64,000 nucleotides of DNA from the NCBI GenBank assembly GCA_000310025.1, contig FN649740.1:3959774-4023773 (forward strand), given 5' to 3'. The position numbers and the translations under genes were made by a program. How positions within the stretch are numbered: position 1 is the stretch's first letter; each line of letters opens with the position of its first letter. Positions 21,465-35,500 of this stretch are shown here, piece after piece. Below the pieces are notes generated by a model. That model did not search any database and was not told where the DNA came from. It was given only the letters and a program-made list of their open reading frames with translations. The stretch comes from Ectocarpus siliculosus. Lineage: Eukaryota; Sar; Phaeophyceae; Ectocarpales; Ectocarpaceae.

Positions 21465-23595
21465 ATGATCATGCACAAGTGCGGCCGGAGCCTGATTGAG
21501 CCGTCCGCAGTGAGCGCGCCGATGGATTTCTTGACATCGGAGGCCGAGTACCGCCGTGTGTGGCAGGTGCGTGTGTGCTGGGAGTTCGATGGATGGGAGC
21601 TGCTGAGTTTTCGTTTCCAGCATGGAACAGGCAAGAGAGGGAGGAATCGAATCAAACAATGGAGACAAACACAACTCCCACAATGCTGTTGTCCCTTTCC
21701 CCCATATTGGAGTTGGCGTGTCGTGGCCACAACATGTTGTCCGGTTGTTCAAATGTTGATGTGGTTGAGCGTGGCATGTAGGTGTTGCGTGTGGTACAGA
21801 ATTGCTTGAATGCAACATGGGCCACCTTTGGTTAACCAACAGCAGTTGCTTTTGTGACACAAAAACTGTACGTAGTAGTCTAGAGGCCAGCCAGCGAGTT
21901 TCTTGTAGATTAGCATTGCATGCAGACCCATTGCTGCACCTGGATAACCAAAATATGGCAACCGACTGAACTCACGCAGGCGCATCGCACAACGAACAGC
22001 GAAAGACACACCAACCTGGTGTTGTAACTCTAGACTAGTCTTTGGGTTGTGCTCTTCAGCCCCCCCTAGCTCCGCCGTCAAATTCCGCGGAGCATCAAAT
22101 GGGTCTCGACACCTGGAGTAACTCAATTTTCCTCTCACCCACTTAGTACAAATCACATGAAAATGCAGGTTTTCAAACACTGGCTATGCTCCGCGGTATC
22201 CGCCAAGCTCCGAGCTTGCGTTCCAAGGTTCTTTTCCTTGAGCTACCGCGTGTTCAACCTTGGCATCTGTATTCCCACGCTGGAGTTCGATGAAAGCTTC
22301 CTCAACAGGTGGGTATTTGACGCATACCTCTCCATCAACCGAGAGCAAGAGTCCGACGAACTGGGTGCGTGCGTGTTTGGCATTTCCCACCCGCAGTATG
22401 GTCACGGCCTCGCTGACTTCATTGCGAGAAGAAATTCGCGTGAGCGCTTTCCGTTCACATTAGCACTACGACTCACGTCCTGCCGCCTGTTTTCGTCCAC
22501 ATCGCAAAGCGCGTTGGTTGGGAAGGTTACTTGCACGTCTGAGACATGGTGCCTTGTTCAACGGTTTTCCTCTTGACTATTATAGTTCACCGAGTCTCTC
22601 CGAAACCACCCTAAACCCTTGGGTTCTTTTACCATACGGAGGAAACACGGTCAATCAATCAATTCAGTCCTCCAAACCCACCCCACCCTCGAGCAAATTT
22701 TACGCATCTCAGAACCCCGACACTGAATAACTTGTGGAAGATATGAAGTAACTGATCGCGATCGCACAACTTTTCCAGGTGGGTGGAAGGAAACCCTCAA
22801 GCACGTGGGCCCAAGGGTGTATCGATACACAACAGGAACGCGAACGTTGATCACGAGGGTCGAAAATACGATAATGTGTTGCCGGCAGTAGTCCTTCTCC
22901 GTTCCACGTTGACCCTTTCTTCCTGGTTGCATTTCCCTCCTATCGCGCCCCTACTGGGCGATGTGTGCCTTCCTCTTCCTCCTTCGCACCGTGACCACCA
23001 CAGATACGGTATTTCCCAAGAACAGAGCCTGTCTTCCAAGAGCTCATTGTCTCCGCGGGCGCCCAAACAGGTCCGAGTCCGAACGCCACGGCGGTGTTTG
23101 CTGCTTGATGGTCTCATGAATTTTTTCGTCCTCTTTTGGCGATGAACGAAACCACCAAGCGTGCAACGAGAGAAAGCTCTCGTTGGGGTATGTTCATGTT
23201 GAAACCGCCCTACCGTTCCAATATCGAGCGCTTTTCCCGACGCGGGACCACATTTTTTGACCATGTACATGTGTGTATGCTTTCCCGTGACGAGGAACAC
23301 ATATTTTCGACGGCCTGCAAACACTTCCATGTCGACTGAGAGCTTCGAACCACGGTGGTAACGCCACTTGCTACCTACAAAACGCTTCCGCTGCGCTCAT
23401 TCGTTACAGGTGGAGTTCTCGCGTGAAGCCCTCGGCAAGGGGGCGGGGTTGCCGTCTGCTCGGGCATCCTACGCCCTCGAGGGGTTGCTTTGCGCCGTGG
23501 GAAAGGAAGCCGGGCTGGGTGCGACGCTGTTGGTGGACTGCGGGGTGGGCGTTCTCGCCGCCCGGGGAAGAGTGACAAAGTTCACCTTCGTTCAG
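21465..23595 (+). CDS. CCDC81-like protein with two HU-type domains (partly resolved)
   Basis: Exons placed: 21465-21566, 22169-22308, 22779-22818 (tentative), 23004-23070 (tentative) and 23410-23595. The first two join in phase: FLTSEAEYRRVWQ leads into a helix with AVSAKLR and then GICIPTLEF, matching the W...L...G-x-x-IP-x-L pattern of the first CCDC81 HU-like domain. Exon 4 has RTEPVFQEL, like the RPVF segment of that domain. Exon 5 (62 residues) reads VEFSREALGKGAGLP, a helix, then CGVGVLAARGRVTKFTF, like the second HU domain (GxGxL...V...F). Animal CCDC81 is a centrosome-associated protein; function in algae is unknown to me. The join from 23070 to 23410 is out of phase, so an exon is missing or a boundary is wrong. 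Family call rests on pattern recall, not alignment. Confidence 0.5.
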
Positions 23596-24525
23596 GTACT
23601 CTTTTCCTCCGCACACCCGCAGGGCACGCCGGGAAAGTCACCCACCCCCCCGCCGCATTTTGCTGCGTCATCGGAGCTCGTGTTTTCTCGGGAGAATTTA
23701 TCGACGACAACAATTGAGGCTTCCACGAAAACTAACAACAAAGCAGGTTCTAAAACATTCGGGTCTCCGAAGGGGTACAGTTTTGGTCGGCGACTATCCC
23801 TTCCCGTATTCCCGCCTTGCGTGCGTGCGTTTGCCCACCCAGGGAGCAGACAGCCTTGAGGTGGTCCACCGGGAGCCGAAACCGGGGCACACCCTCCAGA
23901 ACACCCAACCAGGAGGAAATGCTCCCGGCGGCGCGTCCGGCACGGGCACCAGCAATAGCAACAGAAACCGCGGGGGAATTCACGCGTTCGGGAAGTGTTA
24001 CATTCCGTACACGTCACGCGGGAACAAGGAGGTCTGTGTGGTGTGGCCGCGGTGATTTCTTTCCTATCGCTGTTCTACAACGGCTTGGAACGCACCAACT
24101 AGACGATTACGATTTATTCTTGTGCTGAAGTGGAAAATTGCTTTGTAAACTCGATGACGTGGCGCATGGCTCTCTGTGGCAGATATTCTGCCGGTCTCCT
24201 TCGACGCCTTCACACAACAGAACAACTAGGCAATGATAGCGGCCATGGATTTATGTAGTTGATACAACCTCGATACCCTGGCAATCTTGCGCACACAAGA
24301 AATACACACACCTCCAAGAGAAGCAGTCACCACGCTGGAGTATGATTTCCTGAGCGCTGAAAGGTACCGCATCATGTTTTTCTTTGTCGAGATTACGCCG
24401 GGCGGTGGCCGTTCTCTGAAAAACCTTAGGCGTACCACACGGACCCGCTCCAAAGCCACCTTGTCAATCCTGCCCTCGCATTCCGCGCTTCTCCCTTTCC
24501 TTCCTCCCGTACACCCGGTAAATAA
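23596..24525 (+). other. Possible further exons or intron of the CCDC81-like gene
   Basis: A frame open from 23746 (after acceptor AAAGCAG) to about 24030 has moderately protein-like composition, but I recognise nothing in it. The rest shows no clear exon. Confidence 0.3.
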
Positions 24526-26313
24526 ATGGGAACCGACTCCGGTGTCCAGCTCGCGCTAGCTCGGGCTCGGGAGACGACCTCTCTCCTCCGCTCCCTGCGG
24601 GAAGTGCAGGCCGACCGATTCCTTCCCCCGGACGGCGTGGAGGGCGAAGAGGGCATGCCCACTGACAATGGCGTGGTCGCGGCAATGAGAGCGTGGAACC
24701 CCGGAAGGTCATCAGCATCATCAGCATCATCAGCGGGGACAGGGGTGAGCGGGAGCCTCGCATTCTCAGGCGACGGCAACGACGGCGATATTCGTACCAA
24801 GAATGGCTTGTTGGGGAAGAATGCAACGGGCGCGGCGAAAATCACGGCGGGCGAGATCGCCGGCAGCACGGTGAGAGCAAGGATCGGCCTCGGGAGGATG
24901 ACGCTGCCACTGAGGGGGTTCCGGGATCGAGGAAGAACGCCCGTCGGAATAGCAACAGGGGAAAGCGCCGCTGCCACGGCTGCCACGGTCGTATCCCCGC
25001 CTCCGCCGCCGCCGCTTATGGACGTCCATGCCCGACTCCGAGGATCCGTGCTCTCGGCCTCGCCGTCACCCATGGCCCGCTTGCTTGACGCAACAACGGC
25101 GCCGTCACCATCATCACCCAACGGGGACCGTGGCATCGCGAACAGTGTCTTGCCCGAACGAAAACAAAGCAGAGCAGCGGCCGTCGAACCCGGAACTCGT
25201 CCAACCGGCCACCTTTCTTTGTGGCTTGAGCCCACAGGGGTGGAGCGACTGGGGAGCTACTACAGCCCGGCGGCGCAGCTCCTGTACCTCGATGTCAACC
25301 GCGGGTGTCTCGCTTGGCGAGAGAACGCCAACACCGGCGGGTTCACGTGTAACGAGGGAGGAAGCAATACCAGAGGCGTAGGCGGAGGGTTAGGTTCGAG
25401 GATTCTGGCACCCGCTACCCCCAAACTGGCGAGAAGGGATGCAGCAAGGGGGCAAACTAGCCCCACTGACAGCGCAAACCCACAAGTTTACGTTGGAATG
25501 GTGGCGAACGTTACGCGTGTTGCGTCTCAGGGCGGGCCGAACGGTGTCAACGCCACGGTTGTCACCGGGACAGGCTCGAGTGAGAAGGACGGCCATAAGC
25601 TGGGGTTGCGCACGCCTCACATGGAATCGGAGTGCCACAATCGACCGGCCTACGCTGGCGGTGGTGGCGGTGGCGGCGGCCCAGGCGTCCCGAGCTCAAG
25701 CGAAGCGCGCCAGATGTCACGGCCGCACGACAGCAGCCACAGCAGTCGAAACGACGGCCAAGAAGGACGAAGCGAAACATGGATGTCGTCCTCGCCACCC
25801 GACGCGACACCCGCAAAGGCGGGAGTACAGTCTCCGGAACTACCATCGGACGGCAACAACAATACGGTTGGGCCGCTGGTGCCCGAATCGTCTCCTGGGC
25901 GAGAAAGGACGTCGGACCGTAACTGCCCACCAAGAGCGGGCCAGGTAGGGGCGCTGGCGGGGTGCGAGGTAACTTATCCACCCCGGTCGTCATCGCCGCC
26001 CGTCAAACGCAACCAGACACCGCCGGCTGTTCTATCCAAAATCCGTCGACGCCCAGACGACGAGACGGGCCAGCGAGACGACGACCGGCTACCGTGTCCG
26101 GGAGAGGGTCGCGGAAGTATGGAAGGAGAGCGGGCAGAGTTGTGGATGGGGCAGCGGTCTGGCGGGAACGGCGACCGCGGCGGTTGGGCTGCTTCTGCTG
26201 GTGCCGTGCAGGCGGCCAACCCTGAGTTGGAGGTTTCTGACGCCGCCGGGAGGCGACAGGCTGGATTCGCAAGGTACCGAGGAGTTATTGTATCCTCTGT
26301 ATGTTTAGCATGA
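24526..26313 (+). CDS. Long low-complexity open frame (595 residues), unknown
   Basis: ATG at 24526 follows an in-frame TAA directly. The protein is rich in Ser, Gly, Arg and Pro with short simple runs (for example SSASSASSAG and GGGGGGGG). One segment near residues 225-270 looks more globular (LSLWLEPTGVERLGSYY, then LLYLDVNRGCLAW). Such a long uninterrupted frame in intron-rich DNA argues for real coding sequence, possibly the terminal exon of the CCDC81-like gene upstream or an independent gene. The opposite strand is also open in parts, so GC bias could contribute. Function unknown. Confidence 0.45.
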   Translation: MGTDSGVQLALARARETTSLLRSLREVQADRFLPPDGVEGEEGMPTDNGVVAAMRAWNPGRSSASSASSAGTGVSGSLAFSGDGNDGDIRTKNGLLGKNATGAAKITAGEIAGSTVRARIGLGRMTLPLRGFRDRGRTPVGIATGESAAATAATVVSPPPPPPLMDVHARLRGSVLSASPSPMARLLDATTAPSPSSPNGDRGIANSVLPERKQSRAAAVEPGTRPTGHLSLWLEPTGVERLGSYYSPAAQLLYLDVNRGCLAWRENANTGGFTCNEGGSNTRGVGGGLGSRILAPATPKLARRDAARGQTSPTDSANPQVYVGMVANVTRVASQGGPNGVNATVVTGTGSSEKDGHKLGLRTPHMESECHNRPAYAGGGGGGGGPGVPSSSEARQMSRPHDSSHSSRNDGQEGRSETWMSSSPPDATPAKAGVQSPELPSDGNNNTVGPLVPESSPGRERTSDRNCPPRAGQVGALAGCEVTYPPRSSSPPVKRNQTPPAVLSKIRRRPDDETGQRDDDRLPCPGEGRGSMEGERAELWMGQRSGGNGDRGGWAASAGAVQAANPELEVSDAAGRRQAGFARYRGVIVSSVCLA

Positions 26314-26560
26314 ATGCAGTTAAACATCGCTGGTGTGCGTGTGTAATTCAGCGTTGGCATCGTAGCTTCAATTTTGGAAGAGAGGACTGGCGGCCAGCTC
26401 AGGAGGCGTGCTGTTCGTAGATGGGAAAATCCCCCCAAGAGCACAACACACAACATGTTCGCCTCACGTTCAATCACGCAAACGATGTTACCTCGCGTTC
26501 AATCACGCAAACGATGTTAGAGCGGCTGAGCCAGAAACACCAGTTCGCTCTCTACCATCC

Positions 26561-29500
26561 ATGACACCTGTTCCGCGTCGACTCTTCGCGAACATCTCGA
26601 AGGTTGACCCCTCACACGGGGTGCCACGTTCGTCACCAAATCCTCACAGATATCACCACTATCTCCAGTGCGACTCCACGCTTGCGGAGAGTGTAACGGT
26701 GCTGCAGCCCCCTTGGCAGGCCGGCATCGTCAGGAAAGTAGTACACGGCTTATCAGGGCGCGGTGGTGGCGGTGGTGGTGGGTGTGGTGGTGGTGGTTGC
26801 AACACGAGCGGCCGTCACAGCGGCACACCCAGAGGGTGGGACTTAGAAAAAAGCAACGACGAGGAAGATACTAGCTCGGAGAGCGACAATGGTGGTGTCG
26901 GTGTCAGGGGCATCGGGGGTGGGAGGTACAGCAGGCCAGGCTGCAAAGACGTAGGAGGAACGGGAACGGAGAACATTCCCGCGAAGGACGCCCAAGAAGG
27001 TGGAGAAGGAGAAGAAGAAGAGGGAGAGGAAGGAGATGTGTTCGAGGTTCACGTCGAGGGCCCTGCCCCCGTCGCCAAGACTGCTCAGCACAAAGTCCCG
27101 TACCTCGCCGTGACAAGCGGCGGTGATCAACCCCCACAAAGCCCGACAACAAACAGCGGCGGTGGACGGGGCGTTGTCGGCGGGGGTTCTGTCTTCACCA
27201 GCAGGGTCGACGGTACGCCTAGAGCGACGGCATTCAACCGTGCCGCTAACACCGCCAAACGGCCGAGGGCTCGAACGCCGAGGGGAGTGGCTGGGCCGGG
27301 GCCGGGGGAGGCCAGGATGCCGGAAGTTCCCGATGGCTGGAAGGCAGGAGTGGAGGCTTGCCTGGAAGAGACATGCGAAGCATTCCGAGCGAGCATCCGG
27401 AGGGCGGTGCTGAACTACGTCGTCTTAGACGCGGGCCAACGAGATCGCCTAGGTGCGAACACGTAGACCTTGTTTTCTTGAGAGTTCGGCTGGTCTTGGG
27501 GCATTGGCTACTCGTTGCAGGCTCACAATCACATTCTTCGTCGCGTTTGACTTCGGGATACGTTCTCTCGACGGAACAGGAAATGCGCCTGCGGGAGGAG
27601 CGCGAGTATGATACGTCCGGCTCTTGCCTTGGTGTGGCGTTTAATCGGATCAATATACGCTCGTCTTGCTCAGTACCAAACCATGAGGTCGACGAAGCAT
27701 GTACGCGCCCCAGCGGATGCGGACCCAACAACAAACCCCGGATTCAAGAACAGGAGGGGGGGGGGGAGGGGTCCGACACCTTAGTTTTTTCAGCCCTACT
27801 ATCTTCGCCTTCCGTTCCTCCTTCAGTGTCCACCAACGTGTCAGTAATCGCTGTCGTCTCTTCCTCGAATTTGTTCCTGCCCCATAAAAAAAAGGCATAT
27901 CAGCCGTGCCTCCAGGGTTTGCTAGCCAAGGGTGGGGCTGGGGCAAAGGGAGGGGTATCCAGAAGAGCCCTCCCGAATGGCAGAGGCGCTTTGTGCGGGC
28001 GAGGGAGGCCCTGAACATGGGACAGATCACGGGGTCCCCGGCGCTGGTCGCCGCCCAGGCGTTGTTGGCCAAGTGCCGCGGGACTCGGCTGCTGAGGCTT
28101 CCGAAATCAGCTGCGGAAATCCAGGCTTCGAGGTAACTATCTTCTACATAGATTAGCTGGTTTATGACAATGTCGAAAACGAGTTATCTGTTGCTGATTC
28201 ATCCTCTCCGTAGGTACTCATAAGAAACATCGTTCCACACTACACAGCTAACGTTCGAGTGCACCAGTCCATGGTATCCTCGCCCAGTCCAGGCGCGAGA
28301 AGGAAGAAATTCAGTTGTTCGGCGAAGTAAGCGCTGTCAATACAACTACTGTAGAACAGTCGACCTGTCTCTAGTTCAGGACTTGCTCTCTTTTCGGGGA
28401 ACGAAACCTTGACCTCTTCTGTGACGGCTGACAATTTGTCACGACCCTGAGCGTAGCCGTATTCCGCGCGTCATCCGTGCTTTTTAGGTTCACTCGAACG
28501 AACTCCACACAAAAAGTCAACTTTCACTTGGTCGCTGATGAACGGCACGAATATACCCCCGCTTCCCCTCGGTAAATGAAAAAAAATCCGTCGGTATGGT
28601 GACAGCTGGTCGGCAATGACCGCGGAAGAGTTCCGCTCATCGCAGCTGAGTCACCTCAGCAGGAAAGCCAGACGGGTTCGGCGGCTGTTGTACCCGGGCT
28701 TGTCGGAGGCCCTCAAGGCTCAGCTCGGCGTCGGCTCGAAAGGAACAAGGGCAACAACTGCAGAGCTGGCAACACGCACGAAGTCTTCACCGCCGGACGG
28801 ACACGTTCGAAGGTACGGTACCGTAGTTCCGTCAGGTGGAACACGTTGTGGTGCGTTGTCGGCTGAACATGTCGACAAGGCTCGCAACGTCGCACGGTCG
28901 AGCAAAGGACATACTCTTGACTACACTTCAGACATGTGGTTCGACCGTATCATGTCAAAGCTTAGTGGTAGATGTGCACATCGTGAACGAGCGACAAATG
29001 GAGCGCGCGCTAGCAGGTGTCGCACTGCCATGTGCGATGGCCTCAATCTGTGGTATCAAAGCATTGCACTTGTTTTCGATATATATCGAACATCACACCA
29101 GTCAGGCGTGCTCTCGGTCAACGCGAAACGACCTATGTGTGGTTACGAGCTACATATGGTGGCAGATGTGGTGTGCTTATGTGAAGTGAAAGGTCAAGCA
29201 AGCGCCCCCTCCCCGCGTGTGACTTCTGGACTGCCTTTCGTCAGGTATCTCGCGGCCGTGAACGTGATGACGGCCAGCATCCTCCGAGGCATGGTAGAGA
29301 CGGCCATCTCGGACCTTCAGGCCTTCTTTCGTATCCACGCTGCCGTCGATGCCAACAACAACGACGACGACGACGATGGCAACGACGAGAACAACAACAG
29401 AAACGGCAGCAGCGATGCCACGGGGGTTGATGCTTCTTTGTCGAATCGACCATCCCTATACCTGGAGGGGTCTGGCGGGGGCGACCGCGGCAGGGGCGAG

Positions 29501-32500
29501 GCGTGTTACTGTCCGCCAATTTTTAAGGTATCGCTGGCCTGATTATCTGTTAGATAAATAGTTTCACAGAAATATGCTGGTTTTGCTTTCATCCAGGGAT
29601 CGTGTTGCATACGGTGTAAACTCGTGTGTAGTGTGTCTGGAGCTAGACTGTGGAAGACCGCCTGTGCAACCAAACGTAGCACATGCACCCAATAGCATTG
29701 CAATAAGAGACAAAGTTTCAGTACCAAGCTGCAAGGCTGCGAATGCACCACAAAGTACGTGAGGATTCATGGGAGACGGCGCGAGAGATCGCGCTGATGT
29801 GACACCGCAGCAACCCACAAGCACGTGTCTTCCTGCCTAATTCTTGGAAGAACTAAGGCATCTAGTTCCAGAACTGGCATCAAAGACGGGCCGTGCTTGT
29901 TCTGTATTGACCCGAATTGTTCAAGTGTTTAAAAGTCAATAATTCGTTGGGGGATACGTCGCTGTGGCTCGTTTGGATGTGTACCTGCCCAGATTTTCCT
30001 GGAAGACCGTTGCTCGTCGCCAAATTCGGACCGGGGGTCAACATTGACGTGCAGGAAGTCACTGCGAGACCTGAAGGAGGCGGTCATGGATGTGCGTAGT
30101 CATCGATGTCGTCTGTGGTTGCTGTCGTCGTTCCATTCTAGTGGTGGGCGCGGCGGTGGGGGTGATTTTTGAATGGGTCAAGTGCCGCCGTCGATGTTAG
30201 CACAGCTAGAGTTGACAAGTCGCGACTTGTTCTTCGTGCCCACCCCGAGTGCAGCTAACCAACGATGCCTAACAGCCTCTCATCATCTTGTAGCGTGTGT
30301 AGGAGTCTGACTGAACGTATCACTAAAATGACCAATTTTCCTCGCATGATCTCAGCCCAAGAGGTGGTGACGTGGGTGATGCTAGTGTTACTGTTCTTGT
30401 TGCTGATGGTGATGTTGGTGGGGGTGAGGTTTCTGGTGTCGAGCTATGTCAATATTGCACTGCGATGGCCCTCGGGATTAGTTCACTCCGCATGGACAAC
30501 CATTGCACCTTCACTATAACAGGTGGTTCGAGAGGTGGTATTGTGCTTCGCCGACGTCCCGCGGGTGGTCTACGACTGTCGAACGGCCGGCGATCAAGCG
30601 TCTGGCGGGTACCACCTCGTGGACCCATCAACCCCGGCAGGGGTGAGTGCCGGCGTTCATGAGGTACGCGCCGCGAGTAAGGATTTGCCAAGCAGTTTCG
30701 GAAAACAATCCAACTGATCAATGAATCAGTTTAACGCCCCATCACATTCATCTTAGTCATTGTCTGGTCATTAGTGCGAAGACGTTCGACAGCCGACATC
30801 GTACAGCTTGTGATCACGAGGCGAACATACCGCTTCCTGTGCTTGCTCCAACCCCAACGGCGCGGTCGCGAAGTCGGACACATGCGGGGGTGCTGCTGCG
30901 GGCGCTGGCATCGCTGGAAATATGGCTGGAGCAAGAGATACCCTTGGTCCTGCCTCTGGTGCATCGGATAGGAATACCGACCATTTCGTCAACCTCGCGA
31001 ACGGCTCCAACAACAACAAGACACCAAAACAGTCGTCGACAACCATATCCGCGAGGTCTTCTATCTTCGGAGTGGCCGCTCCATTGAAGCGAGTATCTCT
31101 GTACTCGGAGCCCGATTCTAACCCTTCCGACGGACTGTCATCTTGTGACCCCACAAGCGACGACGGCGATGAAGGCAATAGTTCGAAATCCGGCGACGAT
31201 TCGTCGGGCACTGACTCGGACGCCGATTCCGTGGGGCCGCTAAGAGGTTTCCGGAGGGAATTGACGATCAAGCTTTCCACGTTGGAAAAAGGCGCTGGAC
31301 CACGCAGCGGCGGTGCCGGCAAGTTGACAGAGGCCATCGACAGCGCAGGTGTGCTTGTCAGCGTATCATCGTAACTCTTGAGAACGGCAGCAGCCTGCAC
31401 TTTCTCATTCCGTTGCAGTCCGAGTCACCAGCCTCACAGAAACGTTCTGTGGGGTACGCCAAAGGTTGGTGTTCATGATCCGCGACGGTTGGGGCCTTTC
31501 GCCATATTGGGGCTGGACCCTCTATGGCTGTCAATTAGTTTCCCTTGCTTTAGTCGAAGTCCAATATTCCCAACCTGGTGATCTGCACCTGTTCGGCTGC
31601 GACTTTGATTGAAGCCGTATCGTATTCGACTCGCCCTATATTCGTTATCGCTCGACGAAAGGAATCTGGCACTTGAGGTATGCATATACGGCATCGCTGC
31701 CCTCACGAGCTCTCGTTGGAACAACGTTCACCTACATACACCACCTCGAATATGATTCCAACTTCACCTACATACACCACCTCGAATATGACGTACTTGT
31801 TGCTAGTATGTTTCCATCTTTGTTTCCCACCCGCACCGTCCTCTACCTTACTCTCTTGCTTACGCGTTTCCTTTCTTTCGAAAGCATCTCGAGCCGGGGG
31901 AGAGACAACAAAACAAATCGTAGCAGCGATCCCTTGTTCCGGCAGTTGGAATGTTCCGATCCCTTGAAGTTGCCGATGTGGACTTTGGTTTCGGTTTCTA
32001 CGTCCTAAATTTGCCGCTGCTGTCACTAACGGTATCCTGCAGGGGAACCGTCCAGGTTACCGGTGCTGTCCCCGTCAAAGCCCATGGTCGAGAACGCTGT
32101 CAAGGAAATTTTGTCTGTACTGAGGTTTGTTCAAGCACGTGTCGTTGGTGTGTGCAGCTGCGTGTGCTGGTGGTTAGGGGCACTATCATTGTTGTGTCCG
32201 ATGTGTGTGTGTGATGATCAAATCGCATCTTTACCCGAGAGAACTCGTCTGAAATTTTGTACCCCCTATTGGTTGCTGTGGTTCTGCCGAAACGGACTAG
32301 TTTGGACCACAGACGGTGCGTGGCGCAAGGAGAAACGCATTGGATCGAAACGTGCTGGCACGACGTCTCTTTGATATTGTCGCGGAAGCTCTGTTGTCGT
32401 CGACGCGGGATAGCCTCAGATCTGTGCAACTTTCATGTTTTCTGTTGATACGTGCATACCGAACGTGCGCATAACCTGGTCAACGCGGTCGCATCACTCT

Positions 32501-35500
32501 CCCCCGTATTCCTCGCCCGACACCCAATAACTTCCTCTTCACGCCTTGGCCGTCGTGCTCCACCGTCTACTGACTTAAGAGGTCAGGAGTGTGAACGCTC
32601 TAATGTCTGCAGCCATGCATCAAAACACGACCCCCTCAAACCCTCTCTCCCTTAGGCAATCCGCGACTGCTTGTTCCTGCACGTGACGATGCGGCTGCAA
32701 CTGTGTGTCTATGGTTTCATGCGGACAGGAAGGCATCCTCTGAGGCCAGGGCTGCCTGCCGGATATACCGACCGTTCGAGAGCCTGCTGCAAGAGGCCGC
32801 TACTGCGCTTGCCCCCAAGACAGCGGCGGAGGCAACTGGCGTATCGGAAAAGGACCTGTCGGGCTTGGCGTCCGCCTTGAGAAGGTAGCACTCTCCGCAT
32901 CTCTCGAAACTTTGAAGCTTTCGGCACATCTTTTCTACCCGAACAGAGAGCCCCGACCCTCCGAGCTTCGCTTCAAACGAAACTCAGACCTCTTATTCCT
33001 AGCCTTGTAAGAACACAATTGTGGTCTTGGTTTTGTTTGGTGTCGCTCTGGTTGATTCTGCGTTCTTGTCGTCGATATCCAGTCCCCTTCGAAGTAGGAA
33101 CCGAAGAGGGCAAAGTTGTAGACGCGCAGTCAGCATATCCCAGGTACTCCTCACATTTCCACCTCGATTTCTCAGTCCTCCAACGTTCAACCGTTTTCTT
33201 CACAGAAACATGAGCGGGACCGCGTATGTATGTCATTCTGCCGAAGGTGGCATGTGCTGGAGAGGAGTTCCCGGTGCCAGGCGTTCTCTCACTTTCAAAT
33301 GTCCTCATGAGAGGATATTCTACTGGATCTCCCCAGTCTGGTGGCGTGGGCCGAAACTTCATCACCAACTATCTGTCTCACGCGCGCATCACAGCAACCG
33401 TACGATGTATCGTCGCCAAGACATTGCGGGACCCAGCCTAGCCTTCTCCAAGCTTGTTGATTATCAATCCCTGCTTGTCCTTGCGCTTCTGTTGGTGTGC
33501 TGCTGCCAAATCTCCTGCTGACAGATATAAAAGCACGGCGGCGGTGCTAAGAACTGGCGGCGATGCCGCACCGGTGGAACTCCAGGGGGGTATCGTTGTC
33601 GTGGACTGTCAAAAAACTTCCGAGAAGCTACTTCAGGTCGCCGGTGATCTTTGCAAGGGCGTGCTTCAGCGTGTAACTTCCACACTGAACAAGCTAACGA
33701 GTAAGTGGCATTGCATGTGACGGACTGTGGAATGTGACTGTTTATTGGGAGGCTCGAGTGAGAACAAGGGCGACGTTGTGCGCGGATTTAACTTCGGTGG
33801 TGCCCCTCGTTCTTCATTGAACTTACGGGGCGTACAGAGTGATTGAAGCAGATTAAATCGGTTATCGTCCGGCTGACAAGCAGAAACAACAAGCTATGAC
33901 AACATGCGTGTCGTCCACAGACGAAAAGAACAACATGAGGTGCAACCACAGCGAGAAGATGCTACCAGCAAGTTAGAGCACAAACCCTTGTTTATGGTGG
34001 TATGAACAAGAAGTTCATCAGCAGCTGAATCTTCTAGTTTGCTTCTGTTTGATGGGGCAGGTGGTGTGACGAAGCAGGCTCGATCGGCCATCCTCAGACT
34101 CGGCAAAAGGCCCAGGTCCACGGAGGAAATGGTGGAGGCCATTGAGTGCCTGCGAACGATGCGAGCGGAAGAGCAGGTTGGCCTACTAGCGTTGAAAGCT
34201 GGACAAATACTACTTGGGTAGAACACACCCGTTCCCCACATGCTCAACACCGAAACCAAACGAGTGATCACGACATATTTTGAAACACGTATTGCTGGCC
34301 TGGGAGCAAGAAGAGCTGACGAACCGGGTGCCGTAACGGCAGCCACGACGTTATAACCACTGTGGATTTCCAAACACACGAGAAATTTGAGGGGCCACCC
34401 CTGCACAGAAACGGAGGGGGTCGATTGTTTCTGGTCTTCCCCGCAGTATACGTGGTCGCTTGGGGCATGGTATCGCCTGGTAAAGCTCAAGGCAAGTCAC
34501 TCCAGTCGAGACATCGAATTGACAATTCGCCACAGCTGACGTCGTTCGGAAACTAATCTGCTTAACGAGTACGTAGACTTTGCCGGAATCTCGAGTAGAC
34601 CACGGAACGAAAGGTATTGTTTTGTCTCCAACGTATGTCATGGTCTATGAATATGCGGAAATGTCGAGCAAACGTATCAGTGCGCCCGCCCATCGCCCAA
34701 ACCTCGCCCTTTGTAGATCAAGCTTAGGCAGGAGCAGATATGGATGGGACAGCTGCTGGACTTCGTGTTTGAGCATGGCGGGTTGCATCATGACGTGAGA
34801 CAGTCACCCGAGAGGGTGTTTCTGGAGCTTTCGTCGCCTCGTTTACTTCGGTCGCTCTCAGTTCTACCTATCCAGACTGCCGTGCTGTTCTGTCTGAAGG
34901 ACACCGTCCGTGTTTTATTTCAAATCCCTTGCGGGACACGTGACGTGGTGTGCGTACTTGACCACAGCCCTGTGCCATGTTTGTAAGTGCTCAGAGTTCG
35001 TCCCATTTCGTGTACAACTGTATGCCGCTGCAACCACGGCATACAGCACACCAATATCTACAAACTGACCCTACTTCTAAAAGCATTGAAGCCCAAGGAA
35101 GCCTCCACCTTCACTACATGCATTCCTTCTTCACACCAACTCGCAAATTGTTGCCGACATTCTTACTTTTATGTCTCGGGTTATTCGGGGCTACGCGCGA
35201 TGAAGCAACCAATCTTGACTTGACTCAATGCGTCACTTCGAAGGTGATCATCGCGGTTACCGGGGTTCACCGAGTCATGAGCGAACTGTCCACAGCCACG
35301 GACAAGGCCGAGAAAGCCATCGCAGAGGGGAAAGCGCAGCTGCAGAAGAACGTAGAAAAGGTGACGATGCTGCCGCTGTGTGCACCCCTGGGTACCCCGC
35401 AACTGCCAAACGGAAGAAATGTTCACTGCTTTCGGGGGTTGGGAAACGTGGTAGAGTTCAATCGTGGTTTCAGACGTTCCACGTCGCAGGATGCCCGGCG

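Noticed and set aside
20829-21860. 343-residue minus open frame upstream of XRN
   Set aside because: It would need to overlap the XRN leader in another frame; composition is His/Leu/Ser-rich and there is no domain. The plus strand here carries the first CCDC81-like exon.
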